A stretch of 64,000 nucleotides of DNA from Variovorax dokdonensis (lineage in GTDB: Bacteria > Pseudomonadota > Gammaproteobacteria > Burkholderiales > Burkholderiaceae_C): contig NZ_JASZYV010000002.1 in the NCBI RefSeq assembly GCF_030316895.1, positions 1,054,001-1,118,000 of the forward strand, read 5' to 3'. The translations under genes and the position numbers were made by a program. The first letter of the stretch is position 1. Every line of letters begins with the position of its first letter. Of this stretch, positions 9,089-18,693 are shown one piece after another. The notes beneath the pieces were generated by a model. The model was not told where the DNA came from. It saw only the letters and a list, made by a program, of their open reading frames with translations, and did not search any database.

Positions 9089-10282
9089 TCAGAGCTCTTC
9101 GACGCGGCGCGGCGGGTAGCTGTCCCAGGCCTGGCAGCCGGGGCAGTGCCAGAAGTACTGGTGCGCCTCGAAGCCGCAGGCCGCGCAGCGATAGCGCATC
9201 AAGGGCCTCACAGCCTGGTCGAGGGCGCGTTGCACCGGCGGGTGCAAGGCCTCGCGTTCGAAGCGCTCTCCGGCAAGCCAGCGACTGGCGGCGACCAGGG
9301 AGGGATGGTGCTGCAGGTGTGCCACGTAGCTGTCGCGCGGATTCGCCACTGTCACGGTGTCGGAACTACCGGCGTCGTCGATTTCTTCAAGGCTGGTGCT
9401 GCCACCCAGGGCGACGATCGCGTCGAGCACGTCGATGGATGGCGCCGCCGCGTAGCGCCGCTGCAGCAATGCGAGCGCTTCGCCGGAATGCTGCGATGCC
9501 GCCGCGGCCTGCTGCATGAGCGTGGCATACAGCGGCAATGCAAGCGGCGCAGTTTCAGCCAGCGCCTTCAGCGTGGCAAAGGCCTGCGCAGGTGCGCCTT
9601 GCTGCAACTGCAACGCGGCCAGATCGATGGCGGGCCGCGGCGCCGCGGGGGCGACCTGCGCAGCTTGCTGCAGCAAGGCGATGGCGCCGTCGGCATCGCC
9701 GCGAGCGGCAAGCTCCGAAGCTTGTTCGCAGAGGTAGTGGCCGCGCCGGGTGCCGTAACTGGCTTGTTCCGATTCATCCAGCTTGCGGGCCACGGCCTCG
9801 GCTTGCGTCCATTCGCGCGATCGCTCGTAGATGCCCAGAAGGGCCATGCGTGCATCGTTCTCGTAGATGGTGCCTTCGAGCTTCTGAAGTGCGGCCTCGG
9901 CACGATCGAGCAGACCCGCGCGCAGGAAGTCCTGGGCCAGCGCATGCTGCGCGCGGTTGCGGTCGGCACGGCTCAGGTCTGCGCGAGACAGCAGATGCTC
10001 ATGCACCCGCACGGCACGCTGGTATTCGCCTCGGCGGCGAAACAGGTTCCCCAGTGCGAAGTGGAGTTCCTGCGTGTCGGGATCGTTCTGCACCGCCTCG
10101 ATGAAGGCATCGATGGCCTGATCCTGCTGTTCGTTGAGCAGGAAGTTCAGGCCGCGAAAGTAAGCCTTTGGCGCCTGGCGATTTTCAAGGCGCAGTTGCC
10201 GAAGATCGAAGCGCGAGGCCAGCCATCCCAGGATGAAGGCCAACGGCAGGCCGAGCAGCAACCAGCTGAGGTCAAAGTCCAT
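9089..10282 (-). CDS. lapB: Lipopolysaccharide assembly protein B (TPR + rubredoxin-like)
   Basis: 397 residues. One N-terminal membrane helix (about 4-20) is followed by tandem tetratricopeptide repeats (about 40-330) and a C-terminal rubredoxin-like zinc knuckle with two CxxC pairs (CAAC near 371 and CPGC near 386). LapB (YciM) is the inner-membrane adaptor that brings FtsH to LpxC and so tunes lipopolysaccharide synthesis. It overlaps lapA by 11 bases, and the lapA-lapB pair following ihfB and rpsA is a conserved proteobacterial arrangement. The ATG at 10282 is well placed within this overlap. Confidence 0.93.
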   Translation of the reverse strand: MDFDLSWLLLGLPLAFILGWLASRFDLRQLRLENRQAPKAYFRGLNFLLNEQQDQAIDAFIEAVQNDPDTQELHFALGNLFRRRGEYQRAVRVHEHLLSRADLSRADRNRAQHALAQDFLRAGLLDRAEAALQKLEGTIYENDARMALLGIYERSREWTQAEAVARKLDESEQASYGTRRGHYLCEQASELAARGDADGAIALLQQAAQVAPAAPRPAIDLAALQLQQGAPAQAFATLKALAETAPLALPLYATLMQQAAAASQHSGEALALLQRRYAAAPSIDVLDAIVALGGSTSLEEIDDAGSSDTVTVANPRDSYVAHLQHHPSLVAASRWLAGERFEREALHPPVQRALDQAVRPLMRYRCAACGFEAHQYFWHCPGCQAWDSYPPRRVEEL

Positions 10283-10592
10283 GGCGCGGGATCGGAAGGT
10301 CGTTGTCGTTGGAGGTGGGTGACGCCGGCGCAGTGGCAGAGGCCGTCGCGGCGTCGGTGGGCTGCAGCGGAGCCAGGGTCACTTTCTGTCGATGCCGCCA
10401 CCAGCCGGGCAGCATGCCCAGCGCACCGACCACCATGCCGCCGGCAAAGGCCACGAGCACCACGAGCACGAGCGGCGCGCGCCAGTAGGTGCCAAAGAAG
10501 AAATTGACGGTAGCGTCGTGCTGATTGTTCAGCGCGAAGGCGAAGAGCGTAAAAAAAATGGCTGCCTTGAGCAGCCACAGCAGGTATTTCAT
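10272..10592 (-). CDS. lapA: LapA-domain membrane protein
   Basis: 106 residues with two transmembrane helices (about 5-20 and 40-62) separated by a short loop containing ALNNQHDATVNFFFG, the signature of LapA/DUF1049. The C-terminal tail is polar, Ala/Thr/Pro-rich and cytoplasmic. LapA works with LapB in lipopolysaccharide assembly. It overlaps lapB by 11 bases and starts 29 bases after the ihfB stop. Confidence 0.9.
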   Translation of the reverse strand: MKYLLWLLKAAIFFTLFAFALNNQHDATVNFFFGTYWRAPLVLVVLVAFAGGMVVGALGMLPGWWRHRQKVTLAPLQPTDAATASATAPASPTSNDNDLPIPRHGL

Positions 10593-10621
10593 GGTCGCTT
10601 TCCGACTGGGCCGGAAAGATT

Positions 10622-10933
10622 CTACGGGGCGGGCGCTTCTGCGTTGCCCAGGCCCTGTTCATCGACCGATTCGCGCAAGGCCTTGCCAGGCTTGAAATGC
10701 GGTACGCGCTTCTCGGGCACCTGCACGCGTTCGCCCGAGCGTGGGTTGCGTCCGATGCGAGGCGGGCGGCGGCTGACCGAAAAGCTGCCGAAGCCGCGAA
10801 TCTCAATGCGATTCCCACGCACCAAGGCGTCGCTCATGGCGTCCAGGATGGTCTTGACTGCGGACTCTGCGTCGCGGTGGGTGAGTTGCGCGAATCGAGC
10901 GGCGAGTTCTTCGACGATGTCGGAACGGGTCAT
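10622..10933 (-). CDS. ihfB: Integration host factor beta subunit
   Basis: 103 residues, a DNABII protein. It begins [20 protein letters not shown] and carries the DNA-inserting beta-arm region [20 protein letters not shown] (about 44-63) with the Pro of the arm tip, then the [11 protein letters not shown] helix. The TRSDIVE start and the position directly after rpsA identify the beta rather than the alpha subunit. IHF bends DNA and assists sigma-54 promoters, such as the one before glnA in this window. The acidic and Pro/Ala C-terminal tail (about 95-103) is slightly longer than in E. coli. Confidence 0.94.
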   Translation of the reverse strand: MTRSDIVEELAARFAQLTHRDAESAVKTILDAMSDALVRGNRIEIRGFGSFSVSRRPPRIGRNPRSGERVQVPEKRVPHFKPGKALRESVDEQGLGNAEAPAP

Positions 10934-10974
10934 GTCAAGAATTTGGAGAAATATGGGAAGCGGCTGCCAGCATA

Positions 10975-11019
10975 CAAAAGAAAAGGGACAGGGGGCCCCC
11001 CGGGCCGACCCTGTCCCTT
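10975..11019 (-). terminator. Strong intrinsic terminator downstream of rpsA
   Basis: An 11-bp perfect stem (AAGGGACAGGG at 10983 with CCCTGTCCCTT ending at 11019), extended by G/C-rich inner pairing. On the minus strand it is followed by a U-rich tract (complement of CAAAAGAAAA). It lies 12 bases beyond the rpsA stop, and would separate rpsA from ihfB or attenuate read-through. Confidence 0.85.
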
Positions 11020-11031
11020 GGCTGCAGCGGC

Positions 11032-12720
11032 TTACTTGTCGCTGCTGCCGTCCAGCTTGGCGCGCAGCAGGGCGCCCAGGCTGGTGGTGCCGGCGTTTTC
11101 GCGAGCCGATTGCTGTTGCAGGTTGGCCATGGCGCCTTGCTCGTCGACCATGTCCTTTTGCTTGACCGACAACTGGATGTTGCGGGTCTTGCGGTCGACG
11201 TTGATCACCACGGCGGTGACTTCGTCGCCTTCCTTGAGCACGTTGCGAGCGTCTTCCACGCGGTCACGCGAGATTTCGCTGGCGCGCAGGTAGCCGATCA
11301 CGTCGTTGCCCAGATCGATCTCGGCGCCACGAGCGTCAACGGTCTTGACCTTGCCGGTCACGACCTGACCCTTGTCGTTCACCGAAGTGAAGGTGGTGAA
11401 CGGGTCGCCGTCGAGTTGCTTGATGCCCAGGCTGATGCGCTCGCGGTCGACATCGACTGCCAACACGATGGCGTCGACTTCCTGGCCCTTCTTGTAGGCG
11501 CGCACGGCGGTTTCGCCGGGCTCGGACCACGACAGGTCGGACAGGTGAACCAGGCCGTCGATGCCGGCAGCCAGGCCGACGAACACGCCGAAGTCGGTGA
11601 TCGACTTGATCGGGCCCTTGACGCGGTCGCCGCGCTTGGTGTTTTGCGCGAACTCTTGCCAGGGGTTGGCCTTGCACTGCTTCATGCCCAGGCTGATGCG
11701 GCGCTTGTCTTCGTCGATCTCCAGGACCATGACTTCGACTTCGTCACCCAGCGACACGATCTTGTTGGGCGCAACGTTCTTGTTGGTCCAGTCCATTTCG
11801 GAAACGTGCACCAGGCCTTCGATGCCGGGCTCGAGCTCGACAAACGCGCCGTAGTCGGCGATGTTGGTGACGCGGCCGAACAGGCGCGTGCCTTGCGGGT
11901 AGCGACGCGAGACGCCCAGCCACGGATCGTCGCCCATCTGCTTGAGGCCCAGCGAGACGCGGTTCTTCTCGGTGTCGAACTTGAGGATCTTGGCAGTGAT
12001 TTCCTGGCCGGCCTGCACCACTTCGCTGGGGTGACGCACGCGGCGCCATGCCATGTCGGTGATGTGCAGCAGACCATCGATGCCGCCGAGGTCGACGAAC
12101 GCACCGTATTCGGTGATGTTCTTGACCACGCCGCGCACGATCGCGCCTTCCTTGAGGGTCTCCATCAGCTTGGCGCGCTCTTCGCCCATGCTGGCTTCGA
12201 CCACGGCGCGGCGGCTCAGCACCACGTTGTTGCGCTTGCGGTCGAGCTTGATGACCTTGAACTCGAGGGTCTTGTTCTCGTAGGGAGCCAGGTCCTTGAC
12301 CGGACGCGTGTCGATCAGCGAACCGGGCAGGAAGGCGCGGATGCCGTTGACCAGAACGGTCAGGCCACCCTTGACCTTGCCACTGGTGGTGCCGGTGACG
12401 AAGTCGCCGGATTCCAGGGCCTTCTCCAGCGCCATCCACGAAGCCAGACGCTTGGCGGTGTCGCGCGAGAGGATGGTGTCGCCGTAGCCGTTCTCGACGG
12501 AGCCGATGGCCACGGAGACGAAATCGCCAGCCTCGACTTCGATCTCACCCTGATCGTTCTTGAACTCTTCGATCGGCACGTAGGCTTCGGACTTGAGGCC
12601 GGCGTTGACCACCACGTGGTTGTGCTCGACGCGCACGACCTCGGCGGTGATGACTTCGCCCGCGCGCATCTCGGAGCGCTTCAGGGATTCTTCGAATAGG
12701 GCGGCAAAAGATTCAGACAT
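11032..12720 (-). CDS. rpsA: 30S ribosomal protein S1
   Basis: 562 residues from the ATG at 12720 (AAGGAAA box upstream); longer upstream extensions lack support. It begins [19 protein letters not shown] and contains six S1 RNA-binding repeats. The last four share signatures such as [18 protein letters not shown] and [20 protein letters not shown]1 binds mRNA leaders and delivers them to the 30S subunit. Its position after cmk and before ihfB is a near-universal proteobacterial order. A 197-base gap to the cmk stop probably holds its own promoter. Confidence 0.97.
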   Translation of the reverse strand: MSESFAALFEESLKRSEMRAGEVITAEVVRVEHNHVVVNAGLKSEAYVPIEEFKNDQGEIEVEAGDFVSVAIGSVENGYGDTILSRDTAKRLASWMALEKALESGDFVTGTTSGKVKGGLTVLVNGIRAFLPGSLIDTRPVKDLAPYENKTLEFKVIKLDRKRNNVVLSRRAVVEASMGEERAKLMETLKEGAIVRGVVKNITEYGAFVDLGGIDGLLHITDMAWRRVRHPSEVVQAGQEITAKILKFDTEKNRVSLGLKQMGDDPWLGVSRRYPQGTRLFGRVTNIADYGAFVELEPGIEGLVHVSEMDWTNKNVAPNKIVSLGDEVEVMVLEIDEDKRRISLGMKQCKANPWQEFAQNTKRGDRVKGPIKSITDFGVFVGLAAGIDGLVHLSDLSWSEPGETAVRAYKKGQEVDAIVLAVDVDRERISLGIKQLDGDPFTTFTSVNDKGQVVTGKVKTVDARGAEIDLGNDVIGYLRASEISRDRVEDARNVLKEGDEVTAVVINVDRKTRNIQLSVKQKDMVDEQGAMANLQQQSARENAGTTSLGALLRAKLDGSSDK

Positions 12721-12917
12721 TGAGTTTCCTTCCGTCACGCAGGTTTCCAGCCGCAAATGCAAGATTGCGGAACGGCTGTTTCTAGGACTGGCGACGGTGG
12801 TTGGGTTTTGGGCTGTGGGCCCGGGTTGGTTGAACAACCCACCTGAGCCGGTGCGCTGACGCGCGGAGGGGGCCCGGTGGACGGTGTGCCTTCGATCTGT
12901 GTCCGAAGGCCAGTCTT

Positions 12918-14948
12918 TCAAGATGACTTGAAAGGCTGCGCTTGGTGCCACCACTGCAGAACCTGATCGACCGATTGCACGACCGATTGCTCAGAGTTGT
13001 CCAGCAGCTTGGCATCTTCCGCTGGTTTGAGAGGCGCGGTGCTGCGATTCATGTCGCGAGCGTCGCGTGCTTCCAAGTCCAGGCGAAGACTGTCGAGTGT
13101 AACCGAAATACCCTTTGAAATCAACTGCTTATAGCGCCGCTCCGCGCGATGGGCGGCACTCGCGGTCAGGAACACTTTCAGGGGAGCGTCGGGGAAGATC
13201 ACGGTGCCCATGTCACGCCCGTCGGCGACCAGTCCTGGCAGACGGCGAAAGCGTTTTTGAAGGTCGACCAACGCGGCGCGCACCGCGGGAAGCGCCGATA
13301 CGCGCGAAGCGTCCATGCCGGCTGCTTCGGTGCGAATGTCGTCGCCGACATCTTCGCCGTCGAGCAGGACCTGGCCACGGATGAACTCGAGCGGCAAATG
13401 CAACGCAATGCGGGCAATTTCCGTTTCATTCGACTCGTTGGGCTCAAGCCCCGCCCTCCGCGCCGCCAGACCGGTGACACGGTAGAGCGCGCCTGAATCC
13501 AGGTAGTGGTACCCCAGTTGCCGGGCGACCTCGGCCGCCAGGGTTCCCTTGCCGGAGGCGGTCGGACCGTCGATGCTGATCACCGGCACGGTGGCCGGTT
13601 TGCACACCGCGAACAGCGTCTCGAAATAATCGGGGAACGTCTTCGCCACGCACTTCGGATCAAGGATGCGCACCGGCCGGGCATCCGGATTGAAGGCGGC
13701 CAGCGAAAAGCACATGGCGACGCGATGGTCGTCGTAAGTGTGGATGGAAGCGGCGCGCCAGGTACCTGCGGCAAGCGGCTGAATGCGGATGAAATCGGGG
13801 CCGGTCTCGACCTCGGCACCGAGCTTGCGCAACTCGGCCGCCATGGCATCGATCCGATCGGTTTCCTTGACCCGCCAACTGGCAATGTTGCGCAAGGTGC
13901 TGGGGCCATCGGCGTAGAGCGCCATGACGCCCAGCGTCATCGCGGCGTCGGGGATGTGGTTGGCATCCAGGTCGATGGCTGTCAGCGGCCAGGCGCCGCG
14001 GCGAATCTGCAGCCAGTTGGGGCCACTCACGATCTGAGCGCCCATGGCCCGGGCAGCTTCGACGAAGCGGATGTCGCCCTGGATCGAGTCCCCGCCGACG
14101 CCTTCGATGCGGATGCCATCCGTGCCAGTCATGGCGGGCGCGATGGCGCCCAGGGCAATGAAATAGCTCGCCGACGAGGCATCGGCCTCGACGTGGATGC
14201 TGCCGGGCGATCGGTAGCGGCTGCCGGCCGGAATTGTGAAGCGGCTCCAGCCGTCGCGCTCAATGGCGATGCCGAAGCGCGCAAGCAGGTTCAGCGTGAT
14301 TTCGACGTATGGCTTGGAGATCAGCTCACCCACCACCTCGATGGTGATGGTTTGTTCCCGCGCGGCCAGCGGCAGCGCCAAGAGCAGGGCCGTGAGGAAC
14401 TGGCTCGACACATCGCCCCGCACTCGAATGGGGGCGTCCAGGTGCAAGTCTTCCTGCGCAACGGGATGGATGCGCAGTGGTGGGTAGCCGGGGTTGCCGA
14501 GGTAGTCGATCTCGCAGCCCAGTTGAACGAGCGCATCGACCAGGTCGCCGATGGGCCTCTCGTGCATGCGGGGCACGCCGCGCAGCTCGAACTCGCCACC
14601 GAGAAGACTCAGTGCCGCCGTGAGGGGGCGCATCGCCGTGCCGGCATTGCCAAGGAACAGTTCGGCCTGACGGATGTCCTTCAATGCGCCGCCGAGCCCG
14701 GTAATGCGGGTGGCGCCGTCCGTATTGCCGGTTGAGGCAGGGAGTTCAACCCTGCAGCCCAGTTGCGCCAGGGCTGCCAGCATGACGCGCGTGTCATCCG
14801 AGTCGAGCAGGTCCTGAACCAGCGTTTCGCCCTCCGCCAGTGCGGCGAGCAGCAGGACGCGGTTTGAAATGCTCTTGGAACCTGGCAGGCGAACCGTGCC
14901 GCCGGCTTCGACCAAGGGCGGCAGGTCGAGGAATTCGGTATCGAACAT
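12918..14948 (-). CDS. aroA: Bifunctional EPSP synthase / cytidylate kinase fusion
   Basis: 676 residues. Residues 1 to about 450 are AroA (5-enolpyruvylshikimate-3-phosphate synthase, shikimate step 6), with [20 protein letters not shown] (about 19-38) and the [11 protein letters not shown] motif. Residues about 455-676 are Cmk, beginning [16 protein letters not shown] (a GxxxxGKG P-loop) and ending in the NMP-kinase core [13 protein letters not shown] and LDNSEQS. There is no stop or frame break between them; the junction is near [13 protein letters not shown]. In most bacteria these are separate adjacent genes. The ATG at 14948 lies 8 bases after the tyrA stop and has no strong Shine-Dalgarno box, suggesting coupling to tyrA. 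Confidence 0.95.
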   Translation of the reverse strand: MFDTEFLDLPPLVEAGGTVRLPGSKSISNRVLLLAALAEGETLVQDLLDSDDTRVMLAALAQLGCRVELPASTGNTDGATRITGLGGALKDIRQAELFLGNAGTAMRPLTAALSLLGGEFELRGVPRMHERPIGDLVDALVQLGCEIDYLGNPGYPPLRIHPVAQEDLHLDAPIRVRGDVSSQFLTALLLALPLAAREQTITIEVVGELISKPYVEITLNLLARFGIAIERDGWSRFTIPAGSRYRSPGSIHVEADASSASYFIALGAIAPAMTGTDGIRIEGVGGDSIQGDIRFVEAARAMGAQIVSGPNWLQIRRGAWPLTAIDLDANHIPDAAMTLGVMALYADGPSTLRNIASWRVKETDRIDAMAAELRKLGAEVETGPDFIRIQPLAAGTWRAASIHTYDDHRVAMCFSLAAFNPDARPVRILDPKCVAKTFPDYFETLFAVCKPATVPVISIDGPTASGKGTLAAEVARQLGYHYLDSGALYRVTGLAARRAGLEPNESNETEIARIALHLPLEFIRGQVLLDGEDVGDDIRTEAAGMDASRVSALPAVRAALVDLQKRFRRLPGLVADGRDMGTVIFPDAPLKVFLTASAAHRAERRYKQLISKGISVTLDSLRLDLEARDARDMNRSTAPLKPAEDAKLLDNSEQSVVQSVDQVLQWWHQAQPFKSS

Positions 14949-14956
14949 AGGAAGAC

Positions 14957-15838
14957 TCAGGCGTCCGATTCGGTGCTGCTGCCCAGCTGCCATCCGGCGC
15001 GCGAACGGCTGGCGGCCGCAATGGCTTGTTCCAGCGCCTGAGCGTCGCCCTTGATCATGAGCGATTCGAACTGCTGAAGGGCCTGGCGGAAGGCGTGCGA
15101 CTGGCGCAGCACCTGTTCGCTGTTGGCCATCAGCACGTCGCGCCACATGGTCGGATCGGCCGCGGCGATGCGGGAGAAGTCGCGAAACCCTGGGCCGGCA
15201 AGCTCGAGGAACGCGGCGCCCTCGGGTTGCTCGGTCAGGCCGTTGATGAAGGCGAAGGCCAGAAGGTGTGGCAGGTGGCTGACGGCGGCGAAGGCGCTGT
15301 CGTGGGCCTCGGGCGTCATGGTGGTCACCCGGGCGCCCACACCTGCCCACACCTGCGTGGCACGTTGGACATTGGACCGCAGCGTGGGCTTGATGGGTGT
15401 CAACACCACTTGGCGGCCGTCGAAAAGACTGGCCTCGGCATGCTCGACGCCGGCCAGTTCCTTGCCGGCGATGGGGTGCGCCGGGACGAAGCACCCGAGC
15501 TTGCCCTGCAGGCCCAGGCGAGCAGCGGCAATGACGTCACCCTTGGTGGAGCCCACGTCCATCACCAGCGTTTGCGCGCCGATGCCGTGGCGAATCGCCT
15601 TGAAGGTCCCTTCGGAGGCGGCAACGGGCACGGCGAGCAGAACGAGGTCGGCACCCGAGACCGCGAGCAACGCCGAAGGCGCTGCCACATCGATCACGCC
15701 CAGTTGCCTGGCCCGCTCGGTGGTCGACGGCGACTTGCTGTACCCGACCACGCGCTTGACCAATTTGGCGCGCTTGAGCGCCAGGGCAAACGAGCCGCCC
15801 ATCAGGCCGCAGCCAATCAGTCCGAGTTGCTCGAACAT
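14957..15838 (-). CDS. tyrA: Prephenate dehydrogenase
   Basis: 293 residues. The N-terminal NAD(P)-binding fold starts at once ([17 protein letters not shown], GxGxxG at 9-14), and DVGSTKGDV (about 94-102) and [16 protein letters not shown] (about 119-134, catalytic His) are TyrA hallmarks. It converts prephenate (or arogenate) to the tyrosine precursor. There is no chorismate mutase or ACT domain, so it is the monofunctional type. It sits between pheA and aroA-cmk in a six-gene aromatic/serine block. Confidence 0.95.
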   Translation of the reverse strand: MFEQLGLIGCGLMGGSFALALKRAKLVKRVVGYSKSPSTTERARQLGVIDVAAPSALLAVSGADLVLLAVPVAASEGTFKAIRHGIGAQTLVMDVGSTKGDVIAAARLGLQGKLGCFVPAHPIAGKELAGVEHAEASLFDGRQVVLTPIKPTLRSNVQRATQVWAGVGARVTTMTPEAHDSAFAAVSHLPHLLAFAFINGLTEQPEGAAFLELAGPGFRDFSRIAAADPTMWRDVLMANSEQVLRQSHAFRQALQQFESLMIKGDAQALEQAIAAASRSRAGWQLGSSTESDA

Positions 15839-15851
15839 CCGTGCGCCGTCC

Positions 15852-16967
15852 TCAGGCCTTGACTGGGTAGGCGCCCAGAACCTTGTAGAACGCGCACAGC
15901 TGGCGCAGTTCGGCCAGCGCCGCCGCGACGTGCGGCTGGGAAGGGTGACCGTCGAGATCGATGTAGAAGTAATACTCCCACTGGCCGGTACGGGCGGGCC
16001 GGGATTCGAACCGCGTCATGGAAACCTTGTTGGTTTTCAGCGGGACCAGCAGGTCGTGCACGGCACCGGGCTTGTTGGGAACGGACACCACGAGGCTAGT
16101 GCAGTCGTGTCCAGAGGCCGGCGGCATGTCGAGCGTTTGCGGCAGCGCAATCACGGCGAACCGTGTGCGGTTGTAGGCGTCGTCCTGGACGGCGTGGGCA
16201 ACGATGTGCAGTCCGTACTGGGTGGCGGCGCGCTCACTGGCAAGGCCAGCCCAGGCGGGGTTTTCAGCTGCCAGGCGCGCGCCTTCGGCGTTGCTCGATA
16301 CGGCCCGGCGCTCTGCATGGGGCAGGTGCTTTGCCAGCCAGCCCTGGCACTGGGCCAGCGCTTGTGGGTGAGCCAGCACGGCTTCGATGCCGACCAGGGA
16401 GTTTTCTCGCCGCAGAAGGTTGTGCCGGATCAACAGGCTGACTTCGCCCACCACGTGTGTCGGCGTGTGCAGGAAATTGTCGAGCGAGCGGGTGACGACG
16501 CCCTCATTGGAGTTCTCGACACCGACCACGCCGTATTGGGCGCTTCCGGACGCCGTCGCGTGGAAGACCTCGTCGAAGCTTGCGCAATAGATCAGGTCGG
16601 CTGCCCCGCCGAAATATTCAATGGCTGCCTGTTCGCAGAAAGTCCCCTCGGGGCCAAGCACCGCAACGCGCTGCGGTGACTCGAGCGCTAGGCATGCCGA
16701 GGTGATCTCGCGCCAGATGGCGGCCACGTGCGAGCCCTTGAGCGGCCCCGGGTTGGCCTGCTGCACCTTGGCGATCACCTGTGCGACGCGGTCCGGACGG
16801 AAGAAGGGCGTGCCTTCGCGCTTTTTGACCTCGCCGACCTTCTCGGCGACGCGCGCGCGGTCGTTGAGCAACTGCAGCAGCTGCGCGTCCAGCGAATCGA
16901 TCTGGACGCGCAGGTCCGAAAGGCTGGAGGAGTTGTCGGAGGGAGTGGGTGCGGCTGGAACGGTCAT
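15852..16967 (-). CDS. pheA: Chorismate mutase / prephenate dehydratase (P-protein)
   Basis: 371 residues from the ATG at 16967; a TTG 9 bases earlier is the alternative. Domains: AroQ-type chorismate mutase at about 15-100 (LRVQIDSLDAQLLQLLNDRA), prephenate dehydratase at about 105-285 (VAVLGPEGTFCEQAAIEYFG; substrate motif NSNEGVVTRSLD; RTRFAVI) and a C-terminal ACT domain (about 295-371) with the ESRPAR phenylalanine-binding motif. It makes phenylpyruvate from chorismate and is probably inhibited by phenylalanine. It starts 5 bases after the serC stop. Confidence 0.95.
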   Translation of the reverse strand: MTVPAAPTPSDNSSSLSDLRVQIDSLDAQLLQLLNDRARVAEKVGEVKKREGTPFFRPDRVAQVIAKVQQANPGPLKGSHVAAIWREITSACLALESPQRVAVLGPEGTFCEQAAIEYFGGAADLIYCASFDEVFHATASGSAQYGVVGVENSNEGVVTRSLDNFLHTPTHVVGEVSLLIRHNLLRRENSLVGIEAVLAHPQALAQCQGWLAKHLPHAERRAVSSNAEGARLAAENPAWAGLASERAATQYGLHIVAHAVQDDAYNRTRFAVIALPQTLDMPPASGHDCTSLVVSVPNKPGAVHDLLVPLKTNKVSMTRFESRPARTGQWEYYFYIDLDGHPSQPHVAAALAELRQLCAFYKVLGAYPVKA

Positions 16968-16972
16968 GCAGA

Positions 16973-18100
16973 TCAAGCGGAAGAGCGCTCGAATTCTCGC
17001 ATGTAGTCCACGAGCGCCTGTACGCCCGCCAGCGGCATGGCGTTGTAGATGCTCGCCCGCATGCCGCCTACCGACTTGTGTCCCTTCAGTTGCAGCAGGC
17101 CGCGCTCATTGGCGCCGGCCAGGAAGGCCGCATTGCGGCTTTCGTCGGCCAGGAAGAACGGAACGTTCATGCGCGAGCGGCAATCGGGAGCGACCTTGTT
17201 CGAATAGAAGTCGGAGCTGTCGATGAAGCCGTAGAGCAAGGCGGCCTTGGCGATGTTGCGCGCCTCGATGGCGGCAATGCCCTGCAGGTCACCCTCTTCC
17301 TGTTCGAGCAGCCAGGAAAAAGTGAGACCAGCCATGTAGATGCCCCAGGTCGGCGGGGTGTTGTACATGGATTGGTTGTCGGCCACCGTCTTGTAGTTGA
17401 ACGCGCTGGGACAGATCTCCAGCGCGTGACCAAGCAGATCTTCGCGAACCACCACGAGTGTCAACCCCGCAGGCCCCAGGTTCTTCTGGGCACCGCCGAA
17501 AGCCAGGCCGACACGTGACCAGTCGACCGGCCTCGACGCGACGTGAGACGAGAAGTCGATCACCAGTGGGGCGCGGCTTCCGAGGGCTGCGAGATCGGGC
17601 AACTCTTGGAATTCGACACCGTGGATGGTCTCGTTGCTGCAAACGTGCACGTAGGCGGCATCTGCGCTCAACTGCCACTGGGCAGGGTCAGGCAAGCGGG
17701 TGTGCCCGTTCGCTGCGTTGCTGGCGGCTTGGTGCGGGGCACAGTAACGCTGAGCTTCCTTGAAGGATTTCTGGCTCCAACTGCCGCTGATGACGAAGTC
17801 CACGGCCGCACCGCGCGAGAGGTTCAGCGGAACGATGGCGTTCTCGCCAATGCCCCCACCCTGCATGAACAGCACATGGAACTGCGCAGGGATGGACAAC
17901 AGCTTGCGCAGGTCGGCCTCGGCTTTCGCCAGGATGATGCCGAATTCCTTGCCGCGATGGCTCATTTCCATCACGCCCATGCCACAGCCCTGCCAGCTGA
18001 GCATGTCGGCCGCGGCGCGTTCGAGCACCGCTTGCGGCATGGCCGCCGGGCCGGCCGAGAAGTTGTAGGGGCGCCGGCCCGCAGCCACGCTTGCCGTCAC
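16973..18100 (-). CDS. serC: Phosphoserine aminotransferase
   Basis: 375 residues. The start is GTG, overlapping the previous stop (GTGA). The core begins [18 protein letters not shown], with SHRGKEF (about 46-52) and the PLP lysine region [18 protein letters not shown] (Lys near 210). It is a PLP-dependent transaminase that makes 3-phosphoserine, and it also serves in pyridoxal phosphate synthesis. The next genes in the operon are pheA and tyrA, a linkage also seen in other betaproteobacteria and pseudomonads. Confidence 0.95.
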   Translation of the reverse strand: MTASVAAGRRPYNFSAGPAAMPQAVLERAAADMLSWQGCGMGVMEMSHRGKEFGIILAKAEADLRKLLSIPAQFHVLFMQGGGIGENAIVPLNLSRGAAVDFVISGSWSQKSFKEAQRYCAPHQAASNAANGHTRLPDPAQWQLSADAAYVHVCSNETIHGVEFQELPDLAALGSRAPLVIDFSSHVASRPVDWSRVGLAFGGAQKNLGPAGLTLVVVREDLLGHALEICPSAFNYKTVADNQSMYNTPPTWGIYMAGLTFSWLLEQEEGDLQGIAAIEARNIAKAALLYGFIDSSDFYSNKVAPDCRSRMNVPFFLADESRNAAFLAGANERGLLQLKGHKSVGGMRASIYNAMPLAGVQALVDYMREFERSSA

Positions 18101-18693
18101 TTTTTCTGCTGCTGCTGGGACTTGCTGCCGGATGAGGACTTGCCGCCGGAATTGCTCGGCGCAGGGCCGGTCGGGGCACCCAGGGCCTTGGCAACGCTGG
18201 TGTCCAGGGCGCGGATCTTCGGTTCGATGCTGCTGCGGGTGTCGGCCACCACCTGCTTCATCAGCGCTGCCTGCATCTGAGGATTGAGTTCCTGGTACTT
18301 CTTGGCCAAGGGCGAACTGATCCAGGCGATCAGCTGGCGCAGCTCTTCTTCGCTGAAGTTGTTCTCGAGTACGGGGCCAATGGCACCCGGCGCGGCTTGC
18401 ACCGCCTTGTCGCGAACATAGGGATAGGCGTCGTCGAAGTACTTCTTCAACTCGGCATCGGCGGCCTTGGCCAGCGATTCACGCTTTTCGGCTGGCACTT
18501 GTGTGCGCAGGTATTCAGAGCCAGCCATGGCGATCGGATCGCTTGCCTGGGTGACGAGGCCGCGCGCCAGCGCTTCGATGCCCGGCCGCTGGAATTCGAG
18601 GAACTGCTTGATGAGATCGGCCTTGCCTTGTGCCCACACGAAGGAAGAGGCCGACATCGCCGCGGCCAGCACGGCAAGTTTGATTCGTTTCAC
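18097..18693 (-). CDS. Exported DUF2059-type protein
   Basis: 198 residues from a GTG directly after the gyrA stop, with GGAG 9 bases upstream. It has a signal peptide ([20 protein letters not shown]), a helical DUF2059-like domain at about 25-165 containing [22 protein letters not shown], and a low-complexity Ser/Gly/Gln/Lys tail. The function is unknown; it is probably periplasmic. This gene is commonly found between gyrA and serC in Comamonadaceae. Confidence 0.8.
   Translation of the reverse strand: MKRIKLAVLAAAMSASSFVWAQGKADLIKQFLEFQRPGIEALARGLVTQASDPIAMAGSEYLRTQVPAEKRESLAKAADAELKKYFDDAYPYVRDKAVQAAPGAIGPVLENNFSEEELRQLIAWISSPLAKKYQELNPQMQAALMKQVVADTRSSIEPKIRALDTSVAKALGAPTGPAPSNSGGKSSSGSKSQQQQKK

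Noticed and set aside
11110-12699. 529-codon plus-strand open frame opposite rpsA
   Set aside because: It mirrors the S1 repeats; no ribosome site or recognisable domain, so it is an antisense shadow of rpsA.
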